A stretch of DNA of 64,000 bases from the NCBI RefSeq assembly GCF_900106535.1, contig NZ_FNOH01000004.1, forward strand, positions 186,001 through 250,000, given 5' to 3'. This stretch comes from Myxococcus xanthus (lineage in GTDB: Bacteria > Myxococcota > Myxococcia > Myxococcales > Myxococcaceae). This document shows, piece by piece, positions 61,869-64,000 of the stretch (its first letter is position 1; every line of letters starts with the position of its first letter). The notes beneath the pieces are model-generated. The model worked only from the letters and a program-made list of their open reading frames with translations. It made no database searches and was not told where the DNA came from. Both the position numbers and the translations under genes were made by a program.

Positions 61869-64000
61869 TCAGCCGCAGCCCAGCGGGTACGTCACCTCTA
61901 CCAGCGAACCCGCCTCGGGCGCCGTGAAGCGGTCGAAGAGGATGGCATTCTCGCGGGCGTCGTACTCCCAACCGGACGTCACGCGGACGCCGTCCACATC
62001 AACGACGATGCTGCCTGGAGCTTCCGGCGTCTCGGACAGGGGGAACTTGCGGTTCGCGCCAAAGGTGCTGTCGGACAGCTTCTCCAACGAGCTGGCCCAG
62101 TTCGGCGTGCAGATGCTTTCCACCACGCCGCCCGTGGCCTCCGCCAGTTGGATGTAGCGGGTGCCCGAGCTGCTGGACGTGGGGCACCTGGCCAGGTCCG
62201 ACGGCCCGACGATGGCATTGACGCTCAGCTTCGAGCGGTCATTGCCCTTCAGCGCCAGCAGGTACGTCTCGTAGAAGGACACCGGCTGCGCGCTGAAGTC
62301 TTCCTCGTCCGACACGAAGATGATGGCCAGGCGGGCATCCTCGCGCAGGAAGCCTGCGTTGCCGTCGTTGGGCTGCGCGGTGCGCGGGTCATCCTCGTTA
62401 TAGAGCAGCGGGTCCGCCAACGCGCGGTAGGCGGCCTCCAGTCCCTGCTCGTTCCAATGGCAGACACCCACGCGGGTGTTGCTGGCGAAGACGCCCGCGG
62501 CATCCGGCGTCGCCGGGGTGATGATGCGCGGCCGGGAGCCGTCCACTGGGAACAGGCGGCCATTGTCTCCGCCCTGCGAGCCGCCCGGGCACTCGGACCA
62601 GCCGCCCGGAGACGGGTCCAAGCCCGTGGTGGTGACGCCGATGCGGTAGTCCACCGCGGCGCCGTCCGCCGCGCTCAGGAAGGCCGCGAAGTTCTGCCCC
62701 AGGTTCTGCTGCTCCTCCATCATCGACCCCGAGTTGTCGACCACGAAGAGCACGTCCACCTTCGCCTGTGACTCCTGGAAGAAGCGGTCCGTCTGCTCCG
62801 CCTGCGTCACGCCCCATCCCACCATGCCCACCGTGTAGACGGAGCCATCCGCCAGGGTGAAACGCAACGCCGCCGTGTCAGCGCCGTCATCCACCGGGGC
62901 ATAGGTCGCCGTCAGCGCGCGCGCGCTCTGGCTCGCCAGCGTCCACGGGGCGTTGCCGCCACCATCCACGGTGAACTCGCCCGCCCCTGCGTCGATCGCC
63001 ACCTGGCTCACCTGGATGGGCCCGACACACGAGTTCACGGCCACCAACTCCCGTGTGCGCGGGCCGCACGCCAGCTTGGTAACGCCGAAGTCCACCGTGG
63101 TGGGCTGCACCGCGAAGCATCCCACGACGCCCTCGCCCTGCAGCTCCACCAGCGGGTGCCCTTGCGTGGGGCTGTTCACCCAGGCCTCGGCCAGCCCCGA
63201 GAAGCCGCCTTCCTCGGAGGGCCTGAAGCGGACCACCAGCGTCGCCTTCGCGCCCGGCTCCAGCACGCCGTTGCGCACGGGAGACGCGGAGAACACCCTG
63301 TCCGAACCCTGGACGAGCTGCATCGACGCCAGGTAGCACGCCTCCGTGCCCGAGTTCCGCAGCGTCACCCCCAGCGCCACCTCCGCGCCCACCGGCACCT
63401 TGCCGAAGTCCAGTTGCTGGGGCAGCACGTACTGGCACGGCGCGAACACCCGGCTGCGCCCCTCCAGCGCCACCGCCTCCGTGGCCGCGGAGCCGCTGTC
63501 ACGCACCGTGACGGAGAGCTGTCCCTTGCTGGCGTCCGTGCTCCCCGCCTTGGGCCGGAAGGTGACGCTCACCCGGGCATTCTGCCCCGCGGGCACCATC
63601 ACGCTGGCGGGCGCCTGGGCCAGGGTGAAGTAGCCGCCCTGGTGCGTGTCGAGTTGGAGGTCGGTGACGCTCACGTCCGCACGGCAACGGTTGTAGACGG
63701 TGACGTCGCGCGTCGCCGTCATGCCCTCCGCCACCGTTCCGAAAGCCAGCCGCCGGGGCAGCACCGTCACGCACGAGCCGCCACCTTCACCCGCCAGCGA
63801 CACCTTGGGGCCCGGCGCGCTGGAGCCCTGCTCGCGCACGCCAATCTCCACCCGCCCGTCACGCACCTTGCCCACCGCCGCCGGCGTGAAGGCGACGCGC
63901 AGCTCCACCGCCGCGCCCGGTGCCAACTGCCCGTTGGCCACCACCGGCTCACTGGCGATGCGGAAGACGCCCTCCGAGCTGTCCACCAACTGCGAGCCCG
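61869..64000 (-). CDS. Surface protein with anchor-type repeats and VWA domain, 5' end outside window
   Basis: The frame is open to the window end, so the N-terminus is missing; 710 codons are visible. At least three HYDIN/ASPM-type beta-sandwich units carry the recurring pattern xC-x-VLP-xx-LxFGxV-xxG: SCVTVLPRRLAFGTV, PCQYVLPQQLDFGKV and GCFAVQPTTVDFGVT. A VWA domain follows with the MIDAS motif DNSGS in VDVLFVVDNSGSMMEEQQ near base 62740 and a later IIFVSDEEDFS. A short closing beta domain ends in CG. It should lie outside the cell or on the surface and bind proteins with a metal-dependent site. Many such proteins occur in myxobacteria. Confidence 0.88.
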   Translation of the reverse strand, partial: GSQLVDSSEGVFRIASEPVVANGQLAPGAAVELRVAFTPAAVGKVRDGRVEIGVREQGSSAPGPKVSLAGEGGGSCVTVLPRRLAFGTVAEGMTATRDVTVYNRCRADVSVTDLQLDTHQGGYFTLAQAPASVMVPAGQNARVSVTFRPKAGSTDASKGQLSVTVRDSGSAATEAVALEGRSRVFAPCQYVLPQQLDFGKVPVGAEVALGVTLRNSGTEACYLASMQLVQGSDRVFSASPVRNGVLEPGAKATLVVRFRPSEEGGFSGLAEAWVNSPTQGHPLVELQGEGVVGCFAVQPTTVDFGVTKLACGPRTRELVAVNSCVGPIQVSQVAIDAGAGEFTVDGGGNAPWTLASQSARALTATYAPVDDGADTAALRFTLADGSVYTVGMVGWGVTQAEQTDRFFQESQAKVDVLFVVDNSGSMMEEQQNLGQNFAAFLSAADGAAVDYRIGVTTTGLDPSPGGWSECPGGSQGGDNGRLFPVDGSRPRIITPATPDAAGVFASNTRVGVCHWNEQGLEAAYRALADPLLYNEDDPRTAQPNDGNAGFLREDARLAIIFVSDEEDFSAQPVSFYETYLLALKGNDRSKLSVNAIVGPSDLARCPTSSSSGTRYIQLAEATGGVVESICTPNWASSLEKLSDSTFGANRKFPLSETPEAPGSIVVDVDGVRVTSGWEYDARENAILFDRFTAPEAGSLVEVTYPLGCG

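Overview
The window is a compact, very GC-rich chromosomal segment (strong G/C preference at third codon positions) from a myxobacterium, most likely Myxococcus xanthus or a close relative. The grounds are a 164-residue CdnL that matches what I remember of the M. xanthus protein, a split rodA-mrdA-mreD-mreC set, many FHA, PilZ, GGDEF, TPR and VWA proteins, and many lipoproteins and outer-membrane proteins. I see no insertion sequence, prophage, integrase, CRISPR array, rRNA or tRNA. About 52 protein genes cover more than 90 percent of the sequence, and both ends cut through a gene.

Layout. 1-4.75 kb: three surface genes on the + strand (5'-nucleotidase-like 3' part with a Cys-rich tail, large lipoprotein, outer-membrane barrel). 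4.8-11.1 kb, minus: a GspE/PilB-type ATPase, then a heme operon read as small protein, CcsA/HemX-like protein, hemA, hemC, hemD. 11.3-13.7 kb: thioredoxin, PPK2 polyphosphate kinase, a divergent small AT-hook/zinc-knuckle protein, and a PilZ protein. 13.8-18.4 kb, minus: mreC-mreD-mrdA-rodA (cell wall elongation, no mreB). 18.5-22.7 kb: a PpiD/SurA-like foldase, a GAF-GGDEF cyclase, maf and a YggS-family gene. 22.6-27.2 kb: a zinc-ribbon microprotein and a DUF3108-DUF4091-DUF3108 exported cassette. 27.4-36.9 kb, minus: a Pro/Thr-rich secreted protein, DUF507 protein, uvrB-uvrC, an M28 peptidase and cysS. 37-39.7 kb: a membrane FHA protein and cdnL. 39.8-46.5 kb: comEC with a coupled 84-residue gene, a CBM9-like lipoprotein, a small barrel, a DUF2071 protein and a tandem-FHA protein. 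46.5-56.6 kb, minus: a PH-domain protein, a TPR protein, purA and addB-addA. 56.8-61.8 kb: a double GNAT protein, a PAP2 phosphatase, a Dbr1-like metallophosphoesterase, an Ada-AlkA fusion and ogt. 61.9 kb to the end, minus: a VWA surface protein.

Themes. DNA repair and processing is strongly represented (uvrB, uvrC, addA, addB, Ada-AlkA, ogt, comEC). Envelope building (mre/mrd genes, foldase) and envelope sensing (FHA, PilZ, GGDEF) also recur. The most unusual items are a bacterial protein with clear similarity to eukaryotic RNA lariat debranching enzyme but with Asn in place of the catalytic His; an AddA subunit with Fe-S-type cysteines but a missing nuclease acidic residue; a short AT-hook/zinc-knuckle protein facing PPK2 across an AT-rich gap; and a 84-residue protein translationally coupled to comEC. 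Most start codons were chosen by Shine-Dalgarno, signal peptide or family N-terminus, and alternatives are given where the choice is weak.
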